Assembly (NCBI RefSeq): GCF_023266535.1
Contig: NZ_JAHFPY010000010.1
Span: forward strand, 1-44,819
Length of the DNA stretch: 44,819 nucleotides
Direction: 5' to 3'
DNA from: Sphingomonas sp.
GTDB taxonomy: Bacteria > Pseudomonadota > Alphaproteobacteria > Sphingomonadales > Sphingomonadaceae
Within the stretch, counting starts at the first letter, position 1. Each line of letters starts with the position of its first letter. Made by a program: the position numbers and the translations under genes. Below, in pieces: positions 1 to 8,803 of the stretch. The notes under the pieces are model-generated. The model was not told the DNA's origin. It did not search any database and worked only from the letters and a program-made list of their open reading frames with translations.

Positions 1-507
1 GACGAGCCGACCAACGACCTCGACCTGGAGACGCTCGACCTGCTTCAGGAGGTGATCGCCGATTATGAGGGGACGGTGCTGATCGTCAGCCACGACCGCG
101 ACTTCCTCGACAAGACGGTAACGGTGACGCTGGGATTGGACGGGTCGGGCAAGGTCGACATCGTCGCCGGCGGCTATGAGGATTGGGTCCGCAAGCGCTA
201 CGTCGATCATCGTCAGCCGGCCAAGGCCAAGGCCGAGGCACAGGTCGCGCCGGCGCCGAAGGCGGCCGCGTCGAAGCTAAGCTACAAGGACCAGCGCGAT
301 CTGGACCGGTTGCCGGGCGAGATCGAGAAGCTGGAAGCTTCGATCGCGGCGGATGAGGAAGCGTTGCACGATCCCGACCTGTTCACCCGCGATTCCAAGC
401 GCTTTGCCGAGCTGACCGAGCGCATCGCCCGCCATCGCGCCGACGTGGAAGCGGCGGAGCTGCGCTGGCTGGAGGTAGCCGAGATGGCCGAGGCGCTGGC
501 GCGCTAG
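1..507 (+). CDS. ABC-F family ATPase (Uup-like), C-terminal part
   Basis: The reading frame is open from the first base and ends at TAG 505-507, so only the last 168 residues are seen and the start lies outside the window. It opens with the Walker B/D-loop signature DEPTNDLDLETLD, followed by the H-switch SHDRDFLD. This is the second nucleotide-binding domain of a duplicated ABC-F ATPase, a soluble protein without membrane segments that acts at the ribosome or on nucleic acid. After a charged, Ala-rich linker (visible residues about 70-95), the last 70 residues form a Glu/Arg-rich predicted coiled coil (KLEASIAADEEALHD...), matching the C-terminal domain of Uup proteins. The stop codon interlocks with that of the convergent DUF885 gene. 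The family is secure; the Uup subtype is inferred from the C-terminal coiled coil. Confidence 0.9.
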   Translation, partial: DEPTNDLDLETLDLLQEVIADYEGTVLIVSHDRDFLDKTVTVTLGLDGSGKVDIVAGGYEDWVRKRYVDHRQPAKAKAEAQVAPAPKAAASKLSYKDQRDLDRLPGEIEKLEASIAADEEALHDPDLFTRDSKRFAELTERIARHRADVEAAELRWLEVAEMAEALAR

Positions 508-2318
508 GCGCGTTTCGCCGCCTCCGCCCGCTCCACGATCCGCCGTTCGAGGATGGTGAGCGGCATGGCGCCGTCTTTGAGCACCTCATGGAACTGCTTC
601 AGGTCGAACTTGTCGCCGAGGATCTGCTGCGCCCGGGAGCGGGCGCGAGTCCAGGCGATGTGGCCGATCTTGTAGCTGCAGGCCTGGCCGATCGAGGCGC
701 AATAGCGCTCGATTTCGCGCTGGACGCGAGGGCGGGCGAAGCCGGTCGTGGCGACCATATAGTCGATCGCTTTCTCGCGGCTCCAGCGCTTTGAGTTGAG
801 GCCGGTGTCGACCACCAGGCGGCACGCGCGGAACAAATAGGATTGGAGGTAACCGGCGCGTTCGATGCCGTTGTAGCCGCCCAACTCGTCGGCCAGTTGC
901 TCGGCGTACAGCGCCCAGCCTTCGCCATAGGCCGAATAGAAACTGACCTTGCGGATCATCGGCAAATTGCCCGACGTTTGGGCGAGGCTGATCTGCAAAT
1001 GGTGCCCCGGAACGCCTTCGTGATTGGTCAGTGCCGGAAGTGAGTATTTCGGCCAGTCGCCGGTGGTCTTCAGATTGATGAAGTAGATCGCCGGGCGCGA
1101 ACCATCGAGCGTGGCGCGGCGATAATAGCCGTTGGACGCGCCATCCTGGATTTCCGGCGGAACGCGGCGGATCTCGAGCGGCTGGGTGGGCAGGGTAGCG
1201 AAGGCGCGCGGCAGCCGCGCGGTCATGTCTTTCACTCCGGCGTTGAGGCCGGCGATCAGCGCCATGCGACCCTCGTCGGTATCGGGATAGAGCTGGGCCG
1301 GGCTCTTGTTCAGCATCGCCAGCCGCTCGCCCACCGTACCCTGTGTGAAGCCGGCGGCTTTGAGCAACGTGTCGAGCTGGGCGGTGATTTCGGCCACCTG
1401 GGCGAGGCCGAGCTGGTGGACCTCGTCCGGCGTGAACTTGGTGGTGGTCGCCTGGGCCAGGGCGTCGGCATAGATCGCGTCGCCCTGGGGGATGCGCCAG
1501 GCGCCGTCGCCGGCCGGGGTGGACTTGCGCAATTCCTCGACCGCCGCGATTTGGCGGTCGAGTGCGGGATAGACGTCCTTGGTGACGATCGCAGTGGCGC
1601 GGGCGCCCCAGTCGCCCGGGATCGAGGCTGTGCGCCTGACGATGGAATCGACCATTGGGCTCTTTTCGGCCGGCGCCGAGCGCTGTTCGCGCATCTGGCC
1701 GAGGGCGAGGTCAAGCGACCAGCCCGGCGCGACATAGCCGCGCGCCGCCTGCCGCTTCTGCTCGGCGGTTTCATTGTCGAGCTGCGTCGCGAACTGGGCG
1801 AGGCGCGAAAGATAGGCTTCGGCGTCGGCCGCATTGTCGATCGTGTGAGCGCTGTTGAGGAAATCGGGGGTCGAGAAATAAACACCGTCCTGCTGGCTGA
1901 TTATGTAGGGCGACTGGACCGAGTCCAGGTCGTACTTTGCCGGCGCGGTGAGGTTGGTGCCGAGATCATAGAGGACGATTTCGCGGTTGAGTTGCCCGGC
2001 GGGAGAAAGCGAAGCCGGCGGGACCGCATCGACGGCAGCGATGAAGCGCTTGTTGCGGGCGAGGTCCTCGGCACGAGCGGCCTGATAGGGGCGGGTATCG
2101 AGTTTCGATTTCAAATCCGCGTTGGCACCCTTGTCGAGGCCGAGGTTGGTGGCAAAGGCCGGGAAGGCGCGGACCTGCTCCTCGAAAATCTTGTCGAAAG
2201 TGGCGTTGAGCTGGGCGTCGCCGGACGAACCGGCATCCGGAGCCGCAGCGGCACTGGCAGGAACCGCCGGCAGCAAGGCGGCAACGCTGCCGAGGGAAAG
2301 AAATTCGCGGCGATCCAT
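504..2318 (-). CDS. DUF885 family protein, Tat-exported putative metallopeptidase
   Basis: A 604-residue protein beginning MDRREFLSLGS followed by a hydrophobic, Ala-rich stretch, which is a typical twin-arginine signal peptide; a periplasmic location is inferred. The chosen ATG at 2318 is preceded by GGGAG about 9 bases upstream; a start 20 codons earlier would bury the Arg-Arg motif. Near the C-terminal third lies NHEGVPGHHLQIS, the HExxxHH-like motif characteristic of DUF885 proteins, and this is the likely metal site. Family members are predicted zinc-dependent carboxypeptidase-like enzymes; the substrate here is unknown. The gene stands alone on the minus strand and is convergent with the ABC-F gene, sharing a CTAG stop overlap. 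Family is secure, enzymatic activity is inferred. Confidence 0.88.
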   Translation of the reverse strand: MDRREFLSLGSVAALLPAVPASAAAAPDAGSSGDAQLNATFDKIFEEQVRAFPAFATNLGLDKGANADLKSKLDTRPYQAARAEDLARNKRFIAAVDAVPPASLSPAGQLNREIVLYDLGTNLTAPAKYDLDSVQSPYIISQQDGVYFSTPDFLNSAHTIDNAADAEAYLSRLAQFATQLDNETAEQKRQAARGYVAPGWSLDLALGQMREQRSAPAEKSPMVDSIVRRTASIPGDWGARATAIVTKDVYPALDRQIAAVEELRKSTPAGDGAWRIPQGDAIYADALAQATTTKFTPDEVHQLGLAQVAEITAQLDTLLKAAGFTQGTVGERLAMLNKSPAQLYPDTDEGRMALIAGLNAGVKDMTARLPRAFATLPTQPLEIRRVPPEIQDGASNGYYRRATLDGSRPAIYFINLKTTGDWPKYSLPALTNHEGVPGHHLQISLAQTSGNLPMIRKVSFYSAYGEGWALYAEQLADELGGYNGIERAGYLQSYLFRACRLVVDTGLNSKRWSREKAIDYMVATTGFARPRVQREIERYCASIGQACSYKIGHIAWTRARSRAQQILGDKFDLKQFHEVLKDGAMPLTILERRIVERAEAAKRA

Positions 2319-2431
2319 GGCCCACTCCCGTAATTGGAATTTGGGAGCGGACGATAAGGCGGAGCAGGCAAGCGGCAAGCACGCTGGTCGAAAAGCCGCG
2401 CCCGTTCGTCAATCAAATGGGAAAGTTGGCG

Positions 2432-4072
2432 TTACCATTTCTGGCCGGCGGCGGGGCGACGTTGGGCGTCATCCCCCTCGTCCGGCTTGTTGAGCGGCTC
2501 GGCGGGCGGCGTGCGCTCGGTCCCGAATTTCCTCGCCGGTTCGGCATCCGTCGCCGCAAAGTGCATCGGGGCGACGTTGGCCGAGACCGCCCGGCCGAAA
2601 TGGAAGCCCTGGGCGTCGGTGCAGCCCAGAGCGGCCATCTGCTCGCGGATATGGTCGCTTTCGACGCCCTCGGCGGTGATCGGAACGCTTAGCGTCTTGC
2701 CGAGCGCGGCGATGGTCTGGACGATCGCCGCGGCCTGTTCGCTCTGGCCGAGCGAGTTGATGAAGCTGCGGTCGATCTTGATCCGGTCGAACGGTAGGGA
2801 ATGGAGCTGGCTCAGCGAGGCATAGCCGGTACCGAAATCGTCGAGGGCGATGGCGATGCCATGATTGCGCAGGGATTCGAGGATCGTCAGCGCTTGCGCG
2901 CGATCCTCGAGCAGCGAACCTTCGGTGATCTCGACTTCCAGGCGCCGGGCCGGGAAGCCGGTCTCGGTCAGTACCTGGATGATGCGCTCGGCCAGTTGCG
3001 CGTCGCGGAACTGGACCGGCGAGACATTGACCGCGAGCTTCAGGTGCGGGGGCCAGTCGCGCGCCTGGACGAAGGCCTTTTCCATGACCTTCATCGACAG
3101 CAGGCCGATCTGGCCCGACTGTTCCGCGATGCCGATGAAATCGTTGGGCTCGACCAGGCCGCGCGTTGGAGAGTTCCATCGCGCCAACACCTCGAAACCA
3201 TTGAGCTCGCCGGTATCGAGGCTGATCAACGGCTGGAAGAAGGGGACGAACTCGTCCGCCTCGATCGCGGCGCGGATCTCGTCTTCCAGCTCGACGCGGG
3301 CCTTGAGCTGCAGCTCCATTTCGGCGTCGAACCAGGCATAACCATTGCGGCCCGTCTGCTTGACCGAATACATGGCGACATCGGCGCGGCGCAGGGCATC
3401 GATCGGCTTGGTTTCGGAGCGCAGCGGAACGAGACCGACCGAAACCGAAATCTGGGCGCGTGCTTCGCCGACGCTGACGGGCTGGCTGAATGCCCGCACG
3501 GCATTTCGAGCGGCGCTTTCGGCGTCCTGCTCGTCGCGGATCAGGGCAGCGAATTCGTCGCCGCCCATCCGCGCGACAAAGCTGTTGGCGGGAAGGGTCC
3601 GGACAAGTTCGTCACCGACTTCTCGCAGCAGCTGGTCGCCCGCGACATGGCCGTAGAGATCGTTGACCCGCTTGAAATGGTCGACATCGAGCAGAAGCAG
3701 CGCGCCGCCGCGATCGGCTTTGTCGAACAGCCCTTCAATCTCGCGCAGCAAGGCGCGGCGATTGGGCAGGCCGGTGGTATGGTCGGCGTAGGCGTTGACA
3801 TAGGCGTCGGCCTCGGCCTGCTTCAGCGTTGCCAGCGTCTCGGCGAGGTCGCGGCTGCGGCGATAGCCGAACAGGATGATAGCGATATTGAGCAGGAAGG
3901 CGGCGACCAGTGCGTTGGTGGCGGTAACCCGCGCGCCGATCGCGCTGGGCAGGACGCCGGCGCCCAAAATGACGAACAACAGGATGGCAGCAAGCGTGGC
4001 GCACGTCGTGATCAAGTGGCTCGAGGCCACCTTGTACGACGTCCCAGTCTTGCCGAATACGCTACCTGCCAT
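2432..4072 (-). CDS. Membrane GGDEF-EAL cyclic-di-GMP enzyme
   Basis: A 546-residue protein with two N-terminal membrane segments (about residues 20-45 and 50-70), then a GGDEF domain (about 115-240) and an EAL domain (about 265-500). The GGDEF motif is intact (RMGGDEF), but the inhibitory RxxD site expected just before it is absent (TLPANSF). The EAL domain has EVL in place of EAL, together with the other metal and catalytic positions: NVSPVQF, EITEGSLLED, DDFGTG, KIDRSF, EGVES and the terminal Q of DAQGF. Both domains could therefore be active. ATG 4072 is preferred over a TTG at 4150 that would overlap prsR. It lies 74 bases downstream of prsR on the same strand, suggesting co-transcription and a link between c-di-GMP and PrsR output. 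Confidence 0.93.
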   Translation of the reverse strand: MAGSVFGKTGTSYKVASSHLITTCATLAAILLFVILGAGVLPSAIGARVTATNALVAAFLLNIAIILFGYRRSRDLAETLATLKQAEADAYVNAYADHTTGLPNRRALLREIEGLFDKADRGGALLLLDVDHFKRVNDLYGHVAGDQLLREVGDELVRTLPANSFVARMGGDEFAALIRDEQDAESAARNAVRAFSQPVSVGEARAQISVSVGLVPLRSETKPIDALRRADVAMYSVKQTGRNGYAWFDAEMELQLKARVELEDEIRAAIEADEFVPFFQPLISLDTGELNGFEVLARWNSPTRGLVEPNDFIGIAEQSGQIGLLSMKVMEKAFVQARDWPPHLKLAVNVSPVQFRDAQLAERIIQVLTETGFPARRLEVEITEGSLLEDRAQALTILESLRNHGIAIALDDFGTGYASLSQLHSLPFDRIKIDRSFINSLGQSEQAAAIVQTIAALGKTLSVPITAEGVESDHIREQMAALGCTDAQGFHFGRAVSANVAPMHFAATDAEPARKFGTERTPPAEPLNKPDEGDDAQRRPAAGQKW

Positions 4073-4146
4073 CGATACCCCCGGAAGGGGAGTACATACC
4101 GCCAGTAGGTAAAGGCCGCGTAAACTGACCGTTTCGGACCCGATAA

Positions 4147-5532
4147 TCAACTACCCAGCTGATATTGCTTCATCAGGTCATAGAGAGTGGGGCGGCTGAT
4201 CCCGAGCAGCTTGGCCGCGCCGGAGATATTATTCTCGGTCCGTGACAGCGCCTGGCGGATCGCCCGGCGATCAGCCACTTCGCGGGCTGCGCGGAGGTTG
4301 ATCGGCAGCGTTTCGGCCGCTGCTTCCTGGCCTCCCGGTAGGTCAAGGTCCGCAGCGGAGACCCATTTGCCGTCGCCCATGATCACCGCCCGCTTGATGC
4401 GGTTTTCAAGTTCGCGAACATTGCCGGGCCAGGGATAGGCATCGATCGCGTCGGCGGCGTCGGGGGCCAGGCCCTGGACCTTCTGGTTCATTTCCCGCGC
4501 GAAGCGATTGACGAAATGGCGGGCGAGCAAAACAGCGTCGCCGGCGCGCTCGGCGAGGCTCGGGATCTTCACGACGATTTCGGCCAGCCGGTAATAGAGA
4601 TCGTCACGGAAGCGGCCGTCGGCAATCATCGCCTCGAGGTCCTGGTGGGTGGCGCAGACAATCCGCGTATCCACCGCGATCGGGGCGCGGCCGCCGATCC
4701 GCTCGATCACGCGTTCCTGGAGGAAGCGCAGCAGTTTGACCTGCAGGGGCAGCGGGATGTCACCGACTTCGTCAAGGAACAGGGTGCCACCCTGGGCCAG
4801 CTCGATCTTGCCGGGCGTGGTCTTGACCGCGCCAGTGAAAGCGCCGCGCTCATAGCCGAACAGTTCCGCCTCGAGCAGGTTCTCGGGGATCGCGGCGCAG
4901 TTAATGGCGACGAATTCGCCCTTGGAACGGGCCGATTTCTCATGGACCGCGCGGGCCAGAAGTTCCTTGCCGGTGCCGCTGGCACCCAGCAACATGACCG
5001 AGACATCGGCCGAGGCGACGCGCTCGACGGTGCGGACTACCTTGATCATTTCGGGGCTGGCGGTGAGCATCGCGCCAAGCGCGGCGGCGCCGCCATTGGC
5101 GGCTTCGAGACGGCGGTTCTCGCTCTCGATCTCATGGACATGGAAGGCACGGCTGACGATCAGGCCGAGCTCGTCGATGTCGACCGGCTTGCGGTAGAAA
5201 TCATAGGCGCCAAGCGCGATCGCCTTGAGCGCGCTCTCCCGCGCGCCATGGCCGGAAGCGACAATGATCTTGGTGTCGGGCTTCAATGCCAGGATCTGGG
5301 TCAGCGTGGCAAAACCCTCGGCGGTGCCGTCGGGGTCGGGCGGAAGGCCTAGGTCGAGCGTCACCACCGACGGCTCATGCAGCCGGACCATTTCGATCGC
5401 GGTCGGCCGGTCGCCGGCGATGACCACGCGATAGCCTTCATAGGCCCATTTGAGCTGGCGCTGCAGGCCCTCGTCGTCCTCGACGATCAGCAGGACGGGG
5501 AGGTCCGCCGGGTTGGAAGCTGGTTCGCTCAT
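4147..5532 (-). CDS. prsR: PrsR, sigma-54-dependent PEP-CTERM-system response regulator
   Basis: A 461-residue NtrC-like regulator. The receiver domain (residues about 12-130) has the acidic pair D19/D20, phospho-acceptor D60 (TLDLGLPPDPDG) and K115. The central AAA+ domain carries Walker A GASGTGKE, the sigma-54 contact motif GAFTGA and Walker B GTLFLDEVGD. The C-terminus is a Fis-type helix-turn-helix (SGAAKLLGISRPTLYDLMK). The extra residues after the phospho-acceptor and the overall length fit the PEP-CTERM-box response regulator family, which activates sigma-54 promoters of exosortase-sorted proteins and exopolysaccharide genes. It overlaps prsK by ATGA at 5529-5532, so the two are translationally coupled. 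No exosortase or PEP-CTERM substrate is visible in this window. Confidence 0.93.
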   Translation of the reverse strand: MSEPASNPADLPVLLIVEDDEGLQRQLKWAYEGYRVVIAGDRPTAIEMVRLHEPSVVTLDLGLPPDPDGTAEGFATLTQILALKPDTKIIVASGHGARESALKAIALGAYDFYRKPVDIDELGLIVSRAFHVHEIESENRRLEAANGGAAALGAMLTASPEMIKVVRTVERVASADVSVMLLGASGTGKELLARAVHEKSARSKGEFVAINCAAIPENLLEAELFGYERGAFTGAVKTTPGKIELAQGGTLFLDEVGDIPLPLQVKLLRFLQERVIERIGGRAPIAVDTRIVCATHQDLEAMIADGRFRDDLYYRLAEIVVKIPSLAERAGDAVLLARHFVNRFAREMNQKVQGLAPDAADAIDAYPWPGNVRELENRIKRAVIMGDGKWVSAADLDLPGGQEAAAETLPINLRAAREVADRRAIRQALSRTENNISGAAKLLGISRPTLYDLMKQYQLGS

Positions 5533-7616
5533 GCGATTTTCCGATTCTGCTCAGCCGCGGAATTGGCGGCGGGAAGGGAAATGGTGAAGCTGCTGCCCTC
5601 GTCGGGCTTGCTCTCGACCGTCAGGCGGCCACCCATGGCCGCGACCAGGCTCTTGGCCTCGAACGCGCCGACACCGAAGCCGCCTTCTTTGGTCGACGCG
5701 AACGGCTGGAACAGACGGGTGCGCACGAACTCGGCGTCCATGCCGGTCCCGGCGTCGGCGACGACGATCGTGACCAGCGTTTCGTCGCCGTCCATGCGAA
5801 CGGTGACCGGGTGGCCGGGCGAGCTGGCGTCAACCGCGTTCTGAATGAGGTGCCCGAGCGCCTGCTCGAGCATTAGCGGGTCGGCCATGGCGACGAGATC
5901 GCCGTCGCCGAGCATCATCACCTCATGGTCGCGGCGGTTGGCGGCGATAGCCGAGGCGACCAGCGGCCGAAGCGGGGTCGGCTCGGGTTTGGCTGGACGC
6001 TGGTCGGGCGTCGGGGCCAAGCGGGCGAGCAGCTCGTTCATCTTGCCGACCGAACCTTTCAGCGTGGCGACCATGTCGGCGCGGAACTCGGCATTGTCGG
6101 CATGGCGCTCGGCGTTCCGCGATAGCAGCGACAATTGGCTGACGAGGTTCTTCACGTCGTGAAGAATGAAGGCGAAGCGGCGGTTGAAATCCTCGAACCG
6201 CTGCGCGTTCATCAGCGCCTGCTGGCCATGCGCCTCAGCCAGCGAGGAGGCCGCCTGGCTCCCCGCAGTACGAAGCAGGTCGAAGTCTTCCCAGTCGAGC
6301 GGGCGGCGGTAATCGGGCGCGGCGAGCAGGACCAGTCCGACAAGCCGGTCCTCGTGGATCAGCGGAACCCCGGTCCAGGCCTGCTCTTCGCCCAGCAAAG
6401 GCTTGGGGATGTCGAGCTCGCGGTCGCGGGCATCGGCCCAACCGCCATCCAGGGCATCGAAATCGATGATCCGCCCCTCGGCTCCGACCGACAGCCAGAA
6501 GCCGAGTGCTTCCGGGTTGGGGATGGCCGCACCGAGGTTGGCATTGCCTTCCCAGTTCCACGCCGCGGCCGGCTCGATCGAGCCATTTTCGTCGGCCACC
6601 AGCAGCAACCCGCCGGGCGCATCAAGGATGTCGGCAAATGCCTTGATGACCCGCTGGCCAAGCGGCGGCGCCTTGGGTCCGGTAGCGCCGATGGTCTCGG
6701 TGAAGCGCAGCCATTCAGTGCGATAGTCGTAGCGGTGTTCGAAGAAATGCTTGGCAATCTTGACCTTGGCCCAGCCACGCGCGCGGCTGGAGGGAAGCAG
6801 GACCATCGCGGCGACCGTCATCGCCGCGAGCAGCGCGACCAGCACCGCCCGGGTCCAGTCGAAGCCCGAGCCGCGCAGGGCAGTGACCAGCACCGCCATC
6901 ACCGCGAAATAGGCGGTGATCGCCAGCAGCGAGAGGCTCTGGAACGTGGCGGCGCGGGACAGCCGGATCCGCCAGCGCTCTCCCCTGGCGGCGCTGATCG
7001 CGAACAAGGGAGCGACCAACGCCAGGGCGAGGCCGCGAAAATCGAACAACCCCTGGGCCGATGCCGGGTCGAAGTAAGCGATGGTGTAGAGGTTGAGGTC
7101 GTAGGCCCACATGGCGGCGATGGCGATCATCGCCAGCCGGATTCCGGACCGGCTCGACGGAGAGGCCTGGCCATAGAGGTTATGGACCAGCACCAGCGAT
7201 CCGGCCGCGGCAGTCAGGCGAAGAATGATGGCGGTGACGATCAGCGCGTGGCCGCGGGTCAGCGTCTCGGTTTCGATTACCAGCGGCAAGGCGTCGACGA
7301 TTAGCTGCAACCCGAGCACGGCCGCGACCGCCGCATAGACCGGGCGAACGCCAAGCTGCTCCTCGCTGCTGTCGATCCCGGCGAGGCGGTAGAGCACTCC
7401 GACCCAGCATAGGTTGCGGGCGGTTTCCGAATAGGCCGCGAGCATGGTGGTCGGGGCGACTGCCGTCACCCACGCCCAAATAGCGGTCAGGGCGAAAGCG
7501 GCCAGTAGCATGCGCTGCTCGCTCTCGCTGACCCCGCGCCGCAATTCCCACAGGGTGAGCGAAGCGAACAGCGTCGCGGCTAGCGCGTGCGTCCAAAAGG
7601 CGATCAGCGCCGTCAC
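5529..7616 (-). CDS. prsK: PrsK, PEP-CTERM-system membrane histidine kinase
   Basis: A 695-residue sensor kinase. The N-terminal half holds roughly eight membrane helices (beginning TALIAFWTHALAATLF), followed by a GAF-like domain (about residues 330-480). The dimerisation/phospho-acceptor helix contains FILHDVKNLVSQLSLL, where H is the probable phosphorylated residue, and the ATPase domain shows NAVDASSPG, DAGTGMD and GGFGVGAFEAKSL. This architecture matches the XrtA/PEP-CTERM histidine kinase PrsK, partner of the downstream PrsR. I chose GTG at 7616 because AGAGG lies about 6 bases upstream and the protein then starts directly before the first membrane helix; the open frame continues upstream to 7829 but that extension looks non-coding. 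It is divergent from the manC-like gene. Confidence 0.92.
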   Translation of the reverse strand: MTALIAFWTHALAATLFASLTLWELRRGVSESEQRMLLAAFALTAIWAWVTAVAPTTMLAAYSETARNLCWVGVLYRLAGIDSSEEQLGVRPVYAAVAAVLGLQLIVDALPLVIETETLTRGHALIVTAIILRLTAAAGSLVLVHNLYGQASPSSRSGIRLAMIAIAAMWAYDLNLYTIAYFDPASAQGLFDFRGLALALVAPLFAISAARGERWRIRLSRAATFQSLSLLAITAYFAVMAVLVTALRGSGFDWTRAVLVALLAAMTVAAMVLLPSSRARGWAKVKIAKHFFEHRYDYRTEWLRFTETIGATGPKAPPLGQRVIKAFADILDAPGGLLLVADENGSIEPAAAWNWEGNANLGAAIPNPEALGFWLSVGAEGRIIDFDALDGGWADARDRELDIPKPLLGEEQAWTGVPLIHEDRLVGLVLLAAPDYRRPLDWEDFDLLRTAGSQAASSLAEAHGQQALMNAQRFEDFNRRFAFILHDVKNLVSQLSLLSRNAERHADNAEFRADMVATLKGSVGKMNELLARLAPTPDQRPAKPEPTPLRPLVASAIAANRRDHEVMMLGDGDLVAMADPLMLEQALGHLIQNAVDASSPGHPVTVRMDGDETLVTIVVADAGTGMDAEFVRTRLFQPFASTKEGGFGVGAFEAKSLVAAMGGRLTVESKPDEGSSFTISLPAANSAAEQNRKIA

Positions 7617-7753
7617 GCGCGCCTCTGTGTAAGATTCGCCGACATGGGCAGGGGTGTCGCAAAACTTTACAAATGAATGGTGAATGCCCCGATAATTTCG
7701 CTGCCGGTCATTGATGCTGGCACCGCGGCATCTTCCCGCGCATGGTGGTGGCC

Positions 7754-8803
7754 ATGAGCGATTCCTCCAGCGCCCGCCCGATCCGCCCGGTGATCCTTGC
7801 CGGCGGCGCCGGGACGCGGCTGTGGCCACTGTCGACCGCCGCTCGGCCCAAGCATCTGCTGCCGCTGGTCGGCGACGACAGCCTGTTCGAGCAGACGCTG
7901 CAGCGGTTCGGCGACCGCTTCGCCGAGCCGATCATCGTCGCCAACAAGGCGCAGGAAGCGGAACTGCGCGCCATCGTCGCACCGGGAACGAGGATCGTCC
8001 TTGAGCCGGTGAAGCGCGACAGCGCCGGCGCCATCGCCCTGGCCGCGACGCTGGCTGACGAGGATGAGCTGCTGCTGATTTGCCCGAGCGATCATCATAT
8101 CGCCGACGTTAGCGCATTTCATGATGCAATCACCCTGGCCCAGCCTGCCGCCGAAGCAGGCAAGATCATCACTTTCGGCATCGAGCCCAACCATCCGGCG
8201 ACCGGATTCGGTTATATCGCGGCGGGCGCCGGCGAAGGCGTGCGGCCCGTCGCCCGTTTTGTCGAGAAACCGGCCGAGGAAAAGGCCCGGGCCATGCTGG
8301 CCGAGGGCGGGCATTATTGGAACGCCGGCATTTTCCTGGCGTCGGCAAAAAGCTGGCGGGAGGAGCTGGCGCGCCATGCTCCGGCGATCCTCGACGCGGC
8401 CAGCAAGGCAATCGCACAGGGCGAATGTGACGGCCCGGTGATCCGGATCGACGAAGCGGAATTTGCCCGAGCACCGGCGAAGTCTATCGACTATGCGGTA
8501 ATGGAGCATAGCGCCCGGGTCGCGGTAGTGCCGGTGGCGATGGGATGGTCCGATGTCGGCAGCTGGGAGGCGGTGTTTGATGCCGCCGAAAAAGGCGAGG
8601 GCGGCAACGTCGTGGTGGGCGAGGCGCTGGTCATCGACAGCCACGCCAATCTGATCCGTAGCGACGGCCCCAAGGTGGCGGCGATCGGGGTCGACGATCT
8701 GGTCATCATTGCCACTGCAGACGCGGTGCTGGTGACCAAATTGTCCCATTCGCAGCGGGTTCGTGATGCGGCGGACTGGTCGGAAAGCGACGCCAATGGA
8801 TAA
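7754..8803 (+). CDS. manC: Mannose-1-phosphate guanylyltransferase (short form)
   Basis: A 349-residue nucleotidyltransferase that makes GDP-mannose from mannose-1-phosphate and GTP, the precursor for mannose-containing exopolysaccharide or glycan. The nucleotide-binding signature GGAGTRLWPLST comes near the N-terminus, followed by KHLLPLVGD, the FVEKP motif, NAGIF, IDYAVME and WSDVGSW, all typical of this family. The C-terminal cupin (phosphomannose isomerase) domain found in long ManC proteins is missing. The start may be ATG 7742 instead, which adds MVVA; neither has a strong ribosome-binding site, though GGTGG precedes 7754. It is divergent from prsK, which controls exopolysaccharide-linked systems elsewhere, and its end overlaps the aldo/keto reductase start by 8 bases. 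Confidence 0.88.
   Translation: MSDSSSARPIRPVILAGGAGTRLWPLSTAARPKHLLPLVGDDSLFEQTLQRFGDRFAEPIIVANKAQEAELRAIVAPGTRIVLEPVKRDSAGAIALAATLADEDELLLICPSDHHIADVSAFHDAITLAQPAAEAGKIITFGIEPNHPATGFGYIAAGAGEGVRPVARFVEKPAEEKARAMLAEGGHYWNAGIFLASAKSWREELARHAPAILDAASKAIAQGECDGPVIRIDEAEFARAPAKSIDYAVMEHSARVAVVPVAMGWSDVGSWEAVFDAAEKGEGGNVVVGEALVIDSHANLIRSDGPKVAAIGVDDLVIIATADAVLVTKLSHSQRVRDAADWSESDANG

Noticed and set aside
2319-2378. Longer start for the DUF885 protein
   Set aside because: It would place 20 residues before the twin-arginine motif and lacks a ribosome-binding site as good as that of ATG 2318.
7711-7741. Possible sigma-54 promoter (TGGCAC-N-GC) upstream of the manC-like gene, which would fit PrsR control
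   Set aside because: TGGCAC is present, but no GC dinucleotide follows at the required 10-base spacing.
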